64,000 nt of DNA, taken from Neobacillus notoginsengisoli. GTDB lineage: Bacteria; Bacillota; Bacilli; Bacillales; Cytobacillaceae. A program made the position numbers and the translations under genes. The stretch lies in contig NZ_QWEG01000009.1 in NCBI RefSeq assembly GCF_003515685.1, positions 184,927-248,926 of the forward strand, read 5' to 3'. The notes beneath the pieces were generated by a model, which worked only from the letters and a program-made list of their open reading frames with translations, was not told the DNA's origin and did not search any database. Positions 8,484 to 16,398 of the stretch are shown here, piece after piece (within the stretch, counting starts at the first letter, position 1; every line of letters begins with the position of its first letter).

Positions 8484-9032
8484 TTGGACCTGATCGAAAA
8501 AGCTTTAAGAATTGCCGGCGAGGCGCACGATGGGCAATTCAGGAAGTTGACCAAAATGCCGTACATCACGCATCCGGCAGCTGTTGGGATGATTCTTCAG
8601 AAGTACGGGTATGGCGAAGAACTGATTGCTGCAGGAATTTTGCACGATACGGTTGAAGACACGAATCTATCGCTCAATGATATCGAAAGGGAATTCGGTC
8701 CGATGATTGCTAAAATCGTCGCTGGCTGTTCAGAACCCGACAAGTCGCTGAGCTGGGAAGAACGGAAGGCGCATACAATTGAGTTCTTAAAAGATGCCCC
8801 AATCGAAATCCGGGCGGTCGCCTGCGCCGATAAGCTGCACAATATCAGGTCGATTCGCTACGATGTGGAGCAATCAGGTGAAGAAGTCTGGAAGCGATTT
8901 AAAAGGGGACGAAAAGAGCAGGAGTGGTATTACCGGAGGCTGGTACAGAGCTTGGGGCACGAATCTTCCTTTGAAATGCTTGAGGAATTCGGGAGGGAAG
9001 TTGTAAAGCTTTTCGGAGAGGAACTCCAATGA
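8484..9032 (+). CDS. HD-domain phosphohydrolase ((p)ppGpp-hydrolase type)
   Basis: 182 residues, the size of small alarmone hydrolases. Metal and catalytic residues of the RelA/SpoT-type HD domain are visible: AHDGQFRK, YITHPAAVG, ILHDTVEDT near residue 54, and CADKLHNIRSI. It probably hydrolyses (p)ppGpp or another nucleotide pyrophosphate. The TTG at 8484 has AAAGGTGG at good spacing; the GTG at 8472 lies inside that site. It overlaps the next gene by 4 bases (ATGA), so translation is coupled. Confidence 0.8.
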   Translation: MDLIEKALRIAGEAHDGQFRKLTKMPYITHPAAVGMILQKYGYGEELIAAGILHDTVEDTNLSLNDIEREFGPMIAKIVAGCSEPDKSLSWEERKAHTIEFLKDAPIEIRAVACADKLHNIRSIRYDVEQSGEEVWKRFKRGRKEQEWYYRRLVQSLGHESSFEMLEEFGREVVKLFGEELQ

Positions 9033-9496
9033 AAATAAAAATTGCCAGACTTGAAGATTACGAAGCATTAATGCCAATACATAAGGAGGTCCACGACTAT
9101 CACCTAGATGCCAGACCTGATATTTATAAGCTGGCTGACACAACCTTTGATTGGAACTATTTCAAAAGCCTGGTTGAAAATAAGGATGCCAGGATTTTTT
9201 ATATAAAGAACGAAGACGAAATCATCGCCTTTGCCATTTGCCGAAAGCAGTCAGCACCAGACCGGAAAACGGTTGTGCCAAGGGATTATGTTTATGTAGA
9301 AGATTTCGGCGTGAAAAAGGAATTCCGACGACAGGGCCTGGCAAAATTGCTCTTTGAAAAAGTCGTTAAATTTGCAAAAGAAACTGGCGCTTCGGGCATA
9401 GAGCTTGGCGTCTGGGAATTTAATGAACCAGCTATTCGATTCTATGAGTCGATGGGGATGCAAACGCAGGTGAGGAGAATGGAACTAAAGCTGTAA
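9029..9496 (+). CDS. GNAT-family N-acetyltransferase
   Basis: 155 residues with the GNAT fold: YVEDFGVKKEFRRQGLAKLL carries the acetyl-CoA pyrophosphate loop (RRQGLA), and GIELGVWEFNEPAIRFYESM is the standard C-terminal half. The substrate is unknown. It is translationally coupled to the HD hydrolase through an ATGA overlap. Confidence 0.9.
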   Translation: MKIKIARLEDYEALMPIHKEVHDYHLDARPDIYKLADTTFDWNYFKSLVENKDARIFYIKNEDEIIAFAICRKQSAPDRKTVVPRDYVYVEDFGVKKEFRRQGLAKLLFEKVVKFAKETGASGIELGVWEFNEPAIRFYESMGMQTQVRRMELKL

Positions 9497-9647
9497 TTAA
9501 GTAAGCCAAAACAAAAATTAGTCATGAACATATTTCAGAAAATTCTGTTTTAATTCTTGGGGGTATAAGTTATATTTAAATTGTAGCCAATAGGTAAAAT
9601 TAACCACAAGCTACTTGAAGAGAAAATTTTTAACCAAGGAGGTAGTT

Positions 9648-9976
9648 ATGGATCAGAGTATTGAACAAGCCAGAAATGAGATGATATCCGTTTCTAAGAA
9701 AGGTTATCCAATCCTTATTGCAGGTGCAATTGTACTTTTACAATTGGATTGTTGGGCGGGTCCCATTTTCTGGCGTATATGTGGATATACAAAAGCAAAG
9801 CTTATATATTTCTGACACTTAGCATGTGTTTGTCGTCGATGCTCCTTGGCAGTATTTTTCTTGATTCCGCTTTCTTCATCGTGCCAATGGCGATCTCATT
9901 GTCGTTCGTTGCTTCAATACTTAAGATTTTCCAGGAGCTGCGAACACCAATTGTCCCGGTGGACGCGAATGCGTAA
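9648..9976 (+). pseudogene. DUF7010-like membrane protein, internally deleted and frameshifted
   Basis: AAGGAGG precedes an ATG at 9648 that opens MDQSIEQARNEMISVSKKG, followed by one hydrophobic helix. The frame then jumps. The next frame reads LLGGSHFLAYMWIYKSKAY and further hydrophobic helices to a stop at 9976. From memory of the family, these two pieces match the N and C termini of DUF7010 membrane proteins of about 190 residues, so some 80 codons between them seem lost. The two halves are out of frame, and a working protein is unlikely. Confidence 0.6.
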
Positions 9977-10092
9977 TAACATTGTCTGAGGCTGCTGATA
10001 TGAGCCTGTGTTTTCATTTTTTGTAAGACGCTATCTTCCCACAGAAAGGATTTCGAGGGTAAGGATTTGAGGAATGAAAAGAGGGGATTATA

Positions 10093-10266
10093 ATCAATAC
10101 TGAGTTCAAACGCTTGTTCAACATTGGCTATGTTGTATTACTCGTTGCATTATTAATTTCTTATTTTACTCTACCAAACAAATTGATGTTCCCGGCAATA
10201 TTAACTTTAACGATCCTGTTTGGGGTTTACCAGCTTATTATCTTTATGAAAACGCGCAAGAAGTAG
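10093..10266 (+). CDS. Possible small two-helix membrane protein with non-standard or damaged start
   Basis: Open frame of 57 codons with two membrane helices (YVVLLVALLISYFTLPN, ILTLTILFGVYQLIIFM) and a basic tail ending at 10266. No ATG, GTG or TTG lies at its head; only ATT (10087) or ATC (10093) follows GAGGGG. An ATG at 10074 is out of frame and stops after 9 codons, so a frameshift near the start is equally possible. It is followed by a good terminator, which supports a real transcription unit. Confidence 0.4.
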   Translation: MNTEFKRLFNIGYVVLLVALLISYFTLPNKLMFPAILTLTILFGVYQLIIFMKTRKK

Positions 10267-10273
10267 GCATTCT

Positions 10274-10308
10274 AAAACATTGGAATCTAGCATTCCGATG
10301 TTTTTTTA
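10274..10308 (+). terminator. Intrinsic terminator
   Basis: AAACATTGGAAT pairs with ATTCCGATGTTT (one mismatch) around a short loop, followed by seven T. Confidence 0.8.
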
Positions 10309-10493
10309 TTTATGCTGAGCTTTTATAAGGATGGCTGCCGTGAAAATTCATTTATTACTCTGAAAGGAGAGGGGAAGTGGGATAGTGAGACTGGTCTAGG
10401 TATTTGGCAAGACTGGGGCATTGGTTTGATAAAGTACGTAGTGTACCTCCTCTACTTAACTAGCCAACCCACAAAGTCCAGCTAACTACCCCG

Positions 10494-11819
10494 CTACAAC
10501 TCCCCGCTCCTTGGCACGAACCACACCCGCACGCCAATCCGTTTGCAAACAGTGAAATAATGAAGCAATGCCTGCAAAACAGCGCCGAAATTCATGCCTA
10601 ATATAACGCCATCCATGTGGAGCGACGGCATTGAACCGAGAACGAAGACCGCGCCGAATGCGAAGGCGTTCGCCCAGATGCTGTGGAGGAAAGCGTCCTT
10701 AATTAAGCCAACTCCAATCAAATAAGCCTGGAGCGGGATCATGAAAAAGTGAAACAGGAAAAATGGCCACAGCTGCTTCAGGTAGTGGGCTGCCACCGGG
10801 GAGGAAAAGAACATGGCTGAAAGCTCCTCGGCAAACAAATGCATGATGAAGACTGAAACAGTTCCATAAAGGAGCGTCAGCCACATCGACTGGTGCAAAA
10901 GATTGCTGAGCCGGTCCCGCTCCAGCCGGGCGTAGGCGTCCGACACATTCGGAATCAAGGCGACCATGAGCGAATGGGCAATGAAAGCAGGGAAGAAGCC
11001 GATTGACATCGCGACGCCCATCAGCATGCCGAAATGTTCGGTCGCGGTTACCGCAGTAAAGCCGGCACGAATCAACGTCATCTGAATCAGAAACGGCTGG
11101 ACGGCATTCACAAATGCTTGGAAGATGCGAAGGCCGACCGTCGGCAAAGAAACAGACAATAGCTTTGCCCTTGCCTGTTTGCCCGACAGCTCATAATAGC
11201 GAACGGCTTTCAAGCCCTTCAGATGAACAACAAACATACTGAATAAATAGAGAAGGACAAGCAGCTCGCTAGCAACTAGAGCGCCAAGGGCAACCAGAAG
11301 CGAGATTTCAAGTGGATAATCGAACAAATTGAAAATAAAATACAGCAGCAGAAATTGGGCGCATTTGCGCAAAAGGTTCGACACCGCAATTTTGCTCATC
11401 TGCTGGATGCCCATGAAATAGCCTCTGGCCACAGCAGAAAAGGCCGCAATTGGGATGAGGGCGAATAAGAGCCAGTGGATATGTGCCGGGAACTTGCTGA
11501 AAGTGGAGGGGATGGATACGGCCGCCGCTGTCAGCAAGCTAAACAAAACGGTGGAAAGAACGCCAAGCTTCAACGCGTGTTTCAGCAAGCTTAAATGGGT
11601 CTCCTGTTTATGCTCGGCTATGTATTTTGATACAGAAATCGGCAGCTCCAGACTTGCTAAAATGAGAATCAGGAACAGGACAGGCATGACCGACATATAC
11701 AGGCCCATGCCTTCCTCCTTCAGCTCACTCGCAAGCTTCATATTCACTAAAAACTCGACGCATTCACTTAAAAATGCCGCAGCAATTAAGATCAATGTCC
11801 CACGGATAAACTTATTCAA
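10494..11819 (-). CDS. SpoVB/MurJ-type flippase family protein (YkvU-like)
   Basis: About 441 residues with a repeated 12 to 14-helix topology. The N terminus (LNKFIRGTLILIAAAFLSEC, then LASELKEEGMGLYMS and LELPISVSKYIAE) closely resembles B. subtilis YkvU, a sporulation-associated relative of SpoVB in the MOP exporter superfamily, whose members flip lipid-linked cell-wall or polysaccharide precursors. The TTG at 11819 follows GGGGGTGG and reproduces the YkvU N terminus. An in-frame ATG at 11858 adds 13 unlikely residues. Substrate not determined. Confidence 0.85.
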   Translation of the reverse strand: MNKFIRGTLILIAAAFLSECVEFLVNMKLASELKEEGMGLYMSVMPVLFLILILASLELPISVSKYIAEHKQETHLSLLKHALKLGVLSTVLFSLLTAAAVSIPSTFSKFPAHIHWLLFALIPIAAFSAVARGYFMGIQQMSKIAVSNLLRKCAQFLLLYFIFNLFDYPLEISLLVALGALVASELLVLLYLFSMFVVHLKGLKAVRYYELSGKQARAKLLSVSLPTVGLRIFQAFVNAVQPFLIQMTLIRAGFTAVTATEHFGMLMGVAMSIGFFPAFIAHSLMVALIPNVSDAYARLERDRLSNLLHQSMWLTLLYGTVSVFIMHLFAEELSAMFFSSPVAAHYLKQLWPFFLFHFFMIPLQAYLIGVGLIKDAFLHSIWANAFAFGAVFVLGSMPSLHMDGVILGMNFGAVLQALLHYFTVCKRIGVRVWFVPRSGEL

Positions 11820-11923
11820 GATGCCACCCCCATAACACCATCCATATGAGACAGGCATGGAAATTATGAGATACTCCAGCTTAGCAGGGTAGGGAAATTA
11901 ATCGACCAACGCATTCACGAAAA

Positions 11924-12415
11924 TCACTCACCATACGTTTCGTTCCATTCTGCCGACCATTTTTGAAAGTCATTTCCTCGAAGCTCTTCAGCAGTTTTTC
12001 CATCGAGTGAATAACCCCATCCAACGAGGCCGTCTACTGCTGGATATGAGGTTCCGCCGATCACTTCACCATCATAGATGTATACATTTATCATGACTTT
12101 CGATTTATAAATCTTGCCAACAGGATGGTTTTTTACTATGAACCTTTCTTCGACGAGTTCTTTTCCAATAAACTCATCAGGTTTTACTGATTGCAATGTC
12201 CATATTGATTTATGTGGCAATTCAACAAGATCTTGTCTTTCAAACTTGTATATTCGGCTTCCTTTATATGACGTGACGGAATAACCTTGTTTTAAAAGGT
12301 GCTCTTTTGCCAATTTAGCGTTAGCATCGAGCTTGGTTCCAAGTACACACCCAGTAAGTAAAAAGAAAAATAGAAAAAACAGCGATATTTTAACAGAGGA
12401 TACTGGCTTTTTCAT
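11924..12415 (-). CDS. Hypothetical lipoprotein downstream of the signal-peptidase-like gene
   Basis: 163 residues. A basic start and hydrophobic run lead to a lipobox (FLLTGC). The remainder is unknown, with GWGYSLDGKTAEELRG near the C terminus. ATG at 12415 has AAGGGGGTG at 6-7 bases, while the upstream ATG has none. The gene lies 14 bases after the signal-peptidase-like gene on the same strand, so the two form an operon of two lipoproteins and may work together. Confidence 0.75.
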   Translation of the reverse strand: MKKPVSSVKISLFFLFFFLLTGCVLGTKLDANAKLAKEHLLKQGYSVTSYKGSRIYKFERQDLVELPHKSIWTLQSVKPDEFIGKELVEERFIVKNHPVGKIYKSKVMINVYIYDGEVIGGTSYPAVDGLVGWGYSLDGKTAEELRGNDFQKWSAEWNETYGE

Positions 12416-12429
12416 CGATTGCACCCCCT

Positions 12430-13056
12430 TCAATACGACTTTACATACCCCAATACCTTTCCTTCGATGGCTGAAATGTTCACTGGGCCGAAATCCTTGC
12501 TGCTTGTTCCTCTGAACCAGTCATCACTCACAACGAAAAAGGATTCGTTAGGGATTTTAACAGGCGCCATGTCTTCCTTAAAATCTTTTTTGGTTATGTT
12601 CGAATGGTCAATTTTCTTGGCAAAATAAGTGTTCATGTCCATCCCTAGCCTGGATTTCTTTGCATAAAACGCTTCAAGCCTTTTGTTATCAATATATACC
12701 TGCCCATCAATGAATTCGACAGTCTCACCAGGGAGACCGACAACCCTGCCCAGGTAATAGTCCGGCATATGAAAGGAAATGCTTTCACCGGGATAAGCAA
12801 AATATACGATATCTCCGCGCTTAAACTCTTTCGTCCTTTCAATGACAGTTTTTCGTGAGCCATCAATCGAATGAAAATGGTGTTCACCCCGGTCCATATT
12901 ATCAAAAGCATACTCAATGACGAAAGTATTACCTCCTCGTTCAACCAGTTCGACTGCTGGCTTCGTTTGTTCATCTCGAATTACTTTTTCCATTGTACAT
13001 CCGGTTTGAAATGTAAGGATTAGAATCCAAATAGATAAACTAAGTGCCATTCTCAA
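12430..13056 (-). CDS. Signal-peptidase-I-fold lipoprotein lacking the catalytic dyad
   Basis: 208 residues with a lipobox-like N terminus (LTFQTGC). The S26 beta fold is clear: FKRGDIVYFAYP, RVVGLPGETVEFIDGQVYID and VVSDDWFRGTSSKDFGPV match the conserved signal-peptidase boxes. However, the Lys that precedes the Arg in active enzymes (KR.IGLPG) is Gly here (YLGRVVG), and no SMxPT serine motif is present. It is thus probably a non-catalytic relative anchored outside the membrane, perhaps a binding protein. An alternative is a wholly different catalytic arrangement. Confidence 0.75.
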   Translation of the reverse strand: MRMALSLSIWILILTFQTGCTMEKVIRDEQTKPAVELVERGGNTFVIEYAFDNMDRGEHHFHSIDGSRKTVIERTKEFKRGDIVYFAYPGESISFHMPDYYLGRVVGLPGETVEFIDGQVYIDNKRLEAFYAKKSRLGMDMNTYFAKKIDHSNITKKDFKEDMAPVKIPNESFFVVSDDWFRGTSSKDFGPVNISAIEGKVLGYVKSY

Positions 13057-13224
13057 AACGAAACACCCCCTCCCTGTATTTTACCAATTATAAGGTGGGA
13101 AGAGGCGCTGTATTTATAATTTTCTGTAAATTAAACAAGGCAAAACTATGAAAAAACAGCACGAAGGCTAATCCATTCGAAGATTGGGAAAACTGCCTAG
13201 AAAGAACCTAAAGGAGTGAGCAAC

Positions 13225-13698
13225 GTGGAGGAATCGTTAAGACAGGGTGATCAAGCACCCAGCTTTTCACTTGAGGCAACAACGGCAGAAACAGTTTCTT
13301 TAGCGGAATACAAAGGTAAAAAGAACGTCGTCGTTGCTTTTTACGGCATGGATTTCACTCCTGGCTGAATTAAGGAAATCGCCTCTTGGAAAGAGGATTA
13401 TAAGCGGTTCGGGGAACTGGATACGGAACTTCTCGCGATCAGTGCCGACCATATCCACTCGCACCGCGTTTTTGCAGCCAGCATGGGGACACTGCCGTAT
13501 CCGCTCCTGTCCGATTGGCAGAAGCAGACAATCAAGGATTACAAAGTATTCAATGAAAAAGGCGGCGTCGCGAAACGCTCGGTCTTTGTCGTGAACAAGG
13601 AAGGGGACATTACCTACATCAATACCTCGTTTAAAGCGGAGGAAAAGGAAGATTATGAAGCCGTTTTTGATGAGCTTGAGAAGCTTAGCAAAAGTTAA
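13225..13698 (+). CDS. Peroxiredoxin with in-frame TGA at the active site (predicted selenoprotein)
   Basis: Reading through TGA at 13366-13368 gives a 157-residue AhpC/TSA-family protein. Residue 48, encoded by TGA, falls exactly at the peroxidatic position (FYGMDFTPG-U-IKE; the Thr three residues before is conserved, as is the later Arg in AKRSVFVV). Homology continues without a break to the stop at 13698 (LAISADHIHSHRVF, YPLLSDWQ), and the protein contains no cysteine at all. GTG start with AAGGAG 8 bases upstream. A SECIS-like hairpin follows the TGA. The predicted product reduces hydroperoxides by a one-selenocysteine mechanism. Without Sec insertion only a 47-residue stub would be made. 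Confidence 0.85.
13382..13396 (+). promoter_or_regulatory. Candidate bacterial SECIS element in the first peroxiredoxin gene
   Basis: CCTCTT-GGA-AAGAGG forms a perfect 6-bp stem with loop GGA. The loop starts 19 bases after the TGA, within the 16-37 range described for bacterial SECIS, and begins with G as SelB recognition requires. Confidence 0.7.
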
Positions 13699-13820
13699 TG
13701 GAAGAAAAGGGCGGCGAAAATATCTGTGTATCACCGGCTATAAGCTAGCGATTTCTAAGCAGAATTTAACATCGTTTTGAGATTAAAATTGAAAGATACA
13801 AAAGTAAAAAAATTTAGGTC

Positions 13821-13856
13821 TACCACGGTCTTCTGTACTGTGGTATTTTCATTTTA
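13821..13856 (+). terminator. Weak intrinsic terminator
   Basis: TACCAC and GTGGTA arms around 13 bases, then TTTTCATTTT. It lies about 120 bases past the first peroxiredoxin gene. Confidence 0.5.
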
Positions 13857-13922
13857 TGGAAGGCAAAAGTTTTGAAAAGCAATTATGTACCATAGACCAT
13901 AGAGAGAAGGGTTGTAAACCAC

Positions 13923-14075
13923 ATGAGAAGAAGAAGACGGACAGTGGAAGAAATCCGGGCAAATCCGGATAAATTTTTTCGTGAACTTATGGAGCATCTT
14001 GATAAGATGCATCATGAAAATTCAGATAAGCCGAAGCCGCCGGAATTGAAACTGATCATCGGTGGGAAGAAGTAA
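13923..14075 (+). CDS. Small basic hypothetical protein
   Basis: 50 residues, MRRRRRTVEEIRANPDKF then a hydrophilic helical stretch and a KLIIGGKK tail. The open frame, basic composition and AAGGG about 10 bases upstream make a real small protein plausible. No family recognised. It is flanked by the two peroxide-defence genes on the same strand, without evident co-transcription. Confidence 0.5.
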   Translation: MRRRRRTVEEIRANPDKFFRELMEHLDKMHHENSDKPKPPELKLIIGGKK

Positions 14076-14269
14076 CAAATAGTAAGCCTCCCCACTATTT
14101 TTCTTACATACAACTTGCAGGTACAGCAACATGGCATACAAGTTTTTTTGAAATTAAATCTAGCAAAAGCAAAAAGGTATTTTCCCATTTTTGGCGAATA
14201 ACGATAATGATGGACACCATTGAAAAAACACAATTTTGAACAACTAAAATATTTTATGGAGGTATGTTC

Positions 14270-14827
14270 ATGAGCAAAAAAGTGTTAATTATTACTGGTG
14301 ACGCAGTTGAGGCGCTGGAAGTTTTCTATCCTTATTATCGCTGTTTGGAAGAAGGATTTGATACAACGATTGCTTCACCCTCTGTCAAAAAGCTTTATAC
14401 CGTAAGTCATGATTTTATAGAAGGAACCGAAACATATGTGGAAAAGCCAGCGTACGGTTTGGATTCCCATGTGGCTTTTGCGGATGTGAATCCTTCTGAA
14501 TACGATGGCTTAATTATCCCTGGAGGCAGAGCTCCAGAGTACATCCGGCTGGATGAATCAGTTCCGGCGATTGTCCGCCATTTTTTTGAAGAGAATAAAC
14601 CTGTTGGGGCGATCTGCCATGCGGCGCAGGTACTATCCGTTGTACCGGATCTGATGAAAGGCAAAGAATATACAGCCTATATTGCCTGCAAGCCAGATGT
14701 TATTGCCTGTGGCGCCACATATATAGATGAGCACCTGCACGTACATGAGAATCTTGTTTCCGGACATGCGTGGCCTGATCTGCCGGGATTCATGCGGGAG
14801 TTCATTCGTTTGCTAAATAACAGATAA
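14270..14827 (+). CDS. DJ-1/PfpI-family protein
   Basis: 185 residues of the class I glutamine-amidotransferase-like fold. The nucleophile elbow GAICHAAQVL supplies the conserved Cys, and LIIPGGRAPEYIRLD is the usual preceding strand-loop. Family members act as stress proteins, glyoxalase III or putative deglycases; the exact activity cannot be told. The ATG at 14270 is 7 bases from GGAGG; the ATG at 14264 is too close. Its place between two predicted selenoperoxiredoxins suggests a role in oxidative or carbonyl stress. Confidence 0.85.
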   Translation: MSKKVLIITGDAVEALEVFYPYYRCLEEGFDTTIASPSVKKLYTVSHDFIEGTETYVEKPAYGLDSHVAFADVNPSEYDGLIIPGGRAPEYIRLDESVPAIVRHFFEENKPVGAICHAAQVLSVVPDLMKGKEYTAYIACKPDVIACGATYIDEHLHVHENLVSGHAWPDLPGFMREFIRLLNNR

Positions 14828-14866
14828 TTCTTTTTCGCGACAAGTAGTTCATGGCTAATGAATCGC

Positions 14867-14917
14867 AGCCAGACAAGATATTCCATCATGGATATCCTGT
14901 CTGGCTATTTATCTTTT
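14867..14917 (+). terminator. Strong intrinsic terminator
   Basis: AGCCAGACAAGATAT pairs with ATATCCTGTCTGGCT (one mismatch), followed by a T-rich tract. Confidence 0.85.
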
Positions 14918-15053
14918 TGGTTTTGGTTTTATGGAGTTCGGCTTTATGCCAATGATTTCCTATAAGATTCACTGGTACAGTTTTTTTCGTCTTTTCATAC
15001 AATATCGATGACAAAGTCCCAAAATGATCCTTGAAGATCGAAGAGGTGGAACG

Positions 15054-15671
15054 ATGGCACATGAAAAGGAATTACTCGGAAATCATCCTTTTGAACAACC
15101 CTTTTGCGCGCAGACAAACGAGTTGGCGCCTTTGTTTACAGCCGAAGCGTATGACAATACAGAGAAGACCATAAAGGAAATTCGTCTTGAAGACTATCGG
15201 GGCCGCTGGGTGGTGCTGTTTTTCTATTCGAGTAACTTCACCTTTGTCTGACCGACTGAATTGGCAGCGGTCGCTGCTGTTCATGAGCATTTCAAAGCAT
15301 TGAATACCCAAGTCCTGGCAATCAGCACGGACAGTGTGTATGCCCATAAAGTATTTACCGAGACTTCCCCTTCGGCCGCCAAGGTCCAATACCCGCTCCT
15401 AAGTGACCGGACCCATGCAATCTGCAGGGCCTACCGCGGACTGAACGAAAAAGTGGGGGCCGCTTTCCGGGTAACAGTTATCATTGATCAAGAAGGGAAA
15501 ATCTGTGCAAAATTTGTCAACCCGCCAGAAGTCGGCCGGAATGTATACGAAATCCTCCGGGTCATTCAAGGTATCCAATACGGCCGGAAGACAGGCGAGG
15601 GGGTCCCGGCTAACTGGGTGCCAGGCACACCAGGAATCAAACGGGATGTGAATATGATTGGGAAGTATTAA
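15054..15671 (+). CDS. AhpC-like peroxiredoxin with in-frame TGA at the active site (predicted selenoprotein)
   Basis: Readthrough of TGA at 15249-15251 gives 205 residues of the typical 2-Cys peroxiredoxin family. Residue 66 occupies the peroxidatic site in [18 protein letters not shown], where homologues have FTFVCPTE. The later Arg ([11 protein letters not shown]) is kept. The C-terminal resolving cysteine of 2-Cys enzymes (VCPANW) is Val here (GEGVPANW), so a canonical disulfide partner is missing. ATG 15054 has AGAGGTGG upstream and an N-terminal extension of about 19 residues compared with AhpC. A SECIS-like hairpin follows the TGA. Reduction presumably relies on an external thiol. Confidence 0.88.
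15262..15279 (+). promoter_or_regulatory. Candidate bacterial SECIS element in the second peroxiredoxin gene
   Basis: GCAGC-GGTC-GCTGC, extended by two wobble pairs, has a loop that starts 17 bases after the TGA and begins with GG. This matches the bacterial SECIS spacing and loop rule. Confidence 0.7.
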
Positions 15672-15702
15672 TGGAAAAGGCCTAAAACAAAGAACAGTGA
15701 GG

Positions 15703-16274
15703 ATTCGGACTCTTGCCGAGCTTTTCGAGCCCTAAGAGTCCTACTCATACCCGTATTCGGACTCATACCTAGCTTTTGATGTTCCGAAAGTCCTACTCAT
15801 ACCCGTATTCGGACTCTTGCCGAGCTTTTGAGGCTCCGAGAGTCCGAATCATGCCCGTATTCGGACTCATACCGGGCTTTTGAGGTTCCGAGAGTCCGAA
15901 TCATTCCCGTATTCGGACTCTTGCCTAGCTTTTGAGGCTCCGAGAGTCCGAATCATGCCCGTATTCGGACTCATACCGAGCATTTGATGTTCCGAGAGTC
16001 CGAATCATACCCATATTCGGACTCTTACCGAGTTTTTGAGGTTCGGAGAGTCCGAATCATGCCCGTATTCGGACTCATACCGGGCTTTTGAGGTTCCGAG
16101 AGTCCGAATCATTCCCGTATTCGGACTCATACCGAGCATTTGATGTTCCGAGAGTCCGAATCATACCCATATTCGGACTCTTACCGAGTTTTTGAGGTTC
16201 GGAGAGTCTGAATCATCCCGGTATTCGGACTCTTGCTAAGCTTTTGAGGCTTCGAGAGTCCGAATCTTCCCAGG
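15703..16274. repeat. Array of eleven 52-bp hairpin-forming tandem repeats
   Basis: Unit starts fall at 15703, 15755 and every 52 bp to 16223. Each unit has arms ATTCGGACTC and GAGTCCGAAT around about 23 bases that contain a smaller nested pairing (GAGC...GCTC), then about 9 bases of joint (CATGCCCGT). Units 1-2 have altered right arms (GTCCTACTC). Larger blocks are also duplicated (units from 15963 resemble those from 16119). The period equals that of the 7771 array although the sequences are unrelated. It starts 32 bases after the second peroxiredoxin gene. Confidence 0.9.
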
Positions 16275-16398
16275 ATTTAGGATAGGTCTCCAAGATAAGG
16301 CCGTCCAGAATCCACAATCTCTCCTGCGTTCGATCAAAAAGTTCCTCCAGAGAAAAAAAGCGGAAGCGCAAGAGGTTAATCCTGAAAATGGCAAAATA

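Noticed and set aside
13225..15671. The two TGA-containing peroxiredoxin genes as ordinary nonsense pseudogenes
   Set aside because: Both stops hit the catalytic codon and no other site, downstream sequence is intact, and hairpins lie at SECIS distance. Random decay would not repeat this, although a sel-gene search is still the decisive test.
7771..16274. CRISPR arrays
   Set aside because: Units are contiguous 52-bp repeats with no unique spacers, and no cas genes are present in the window.
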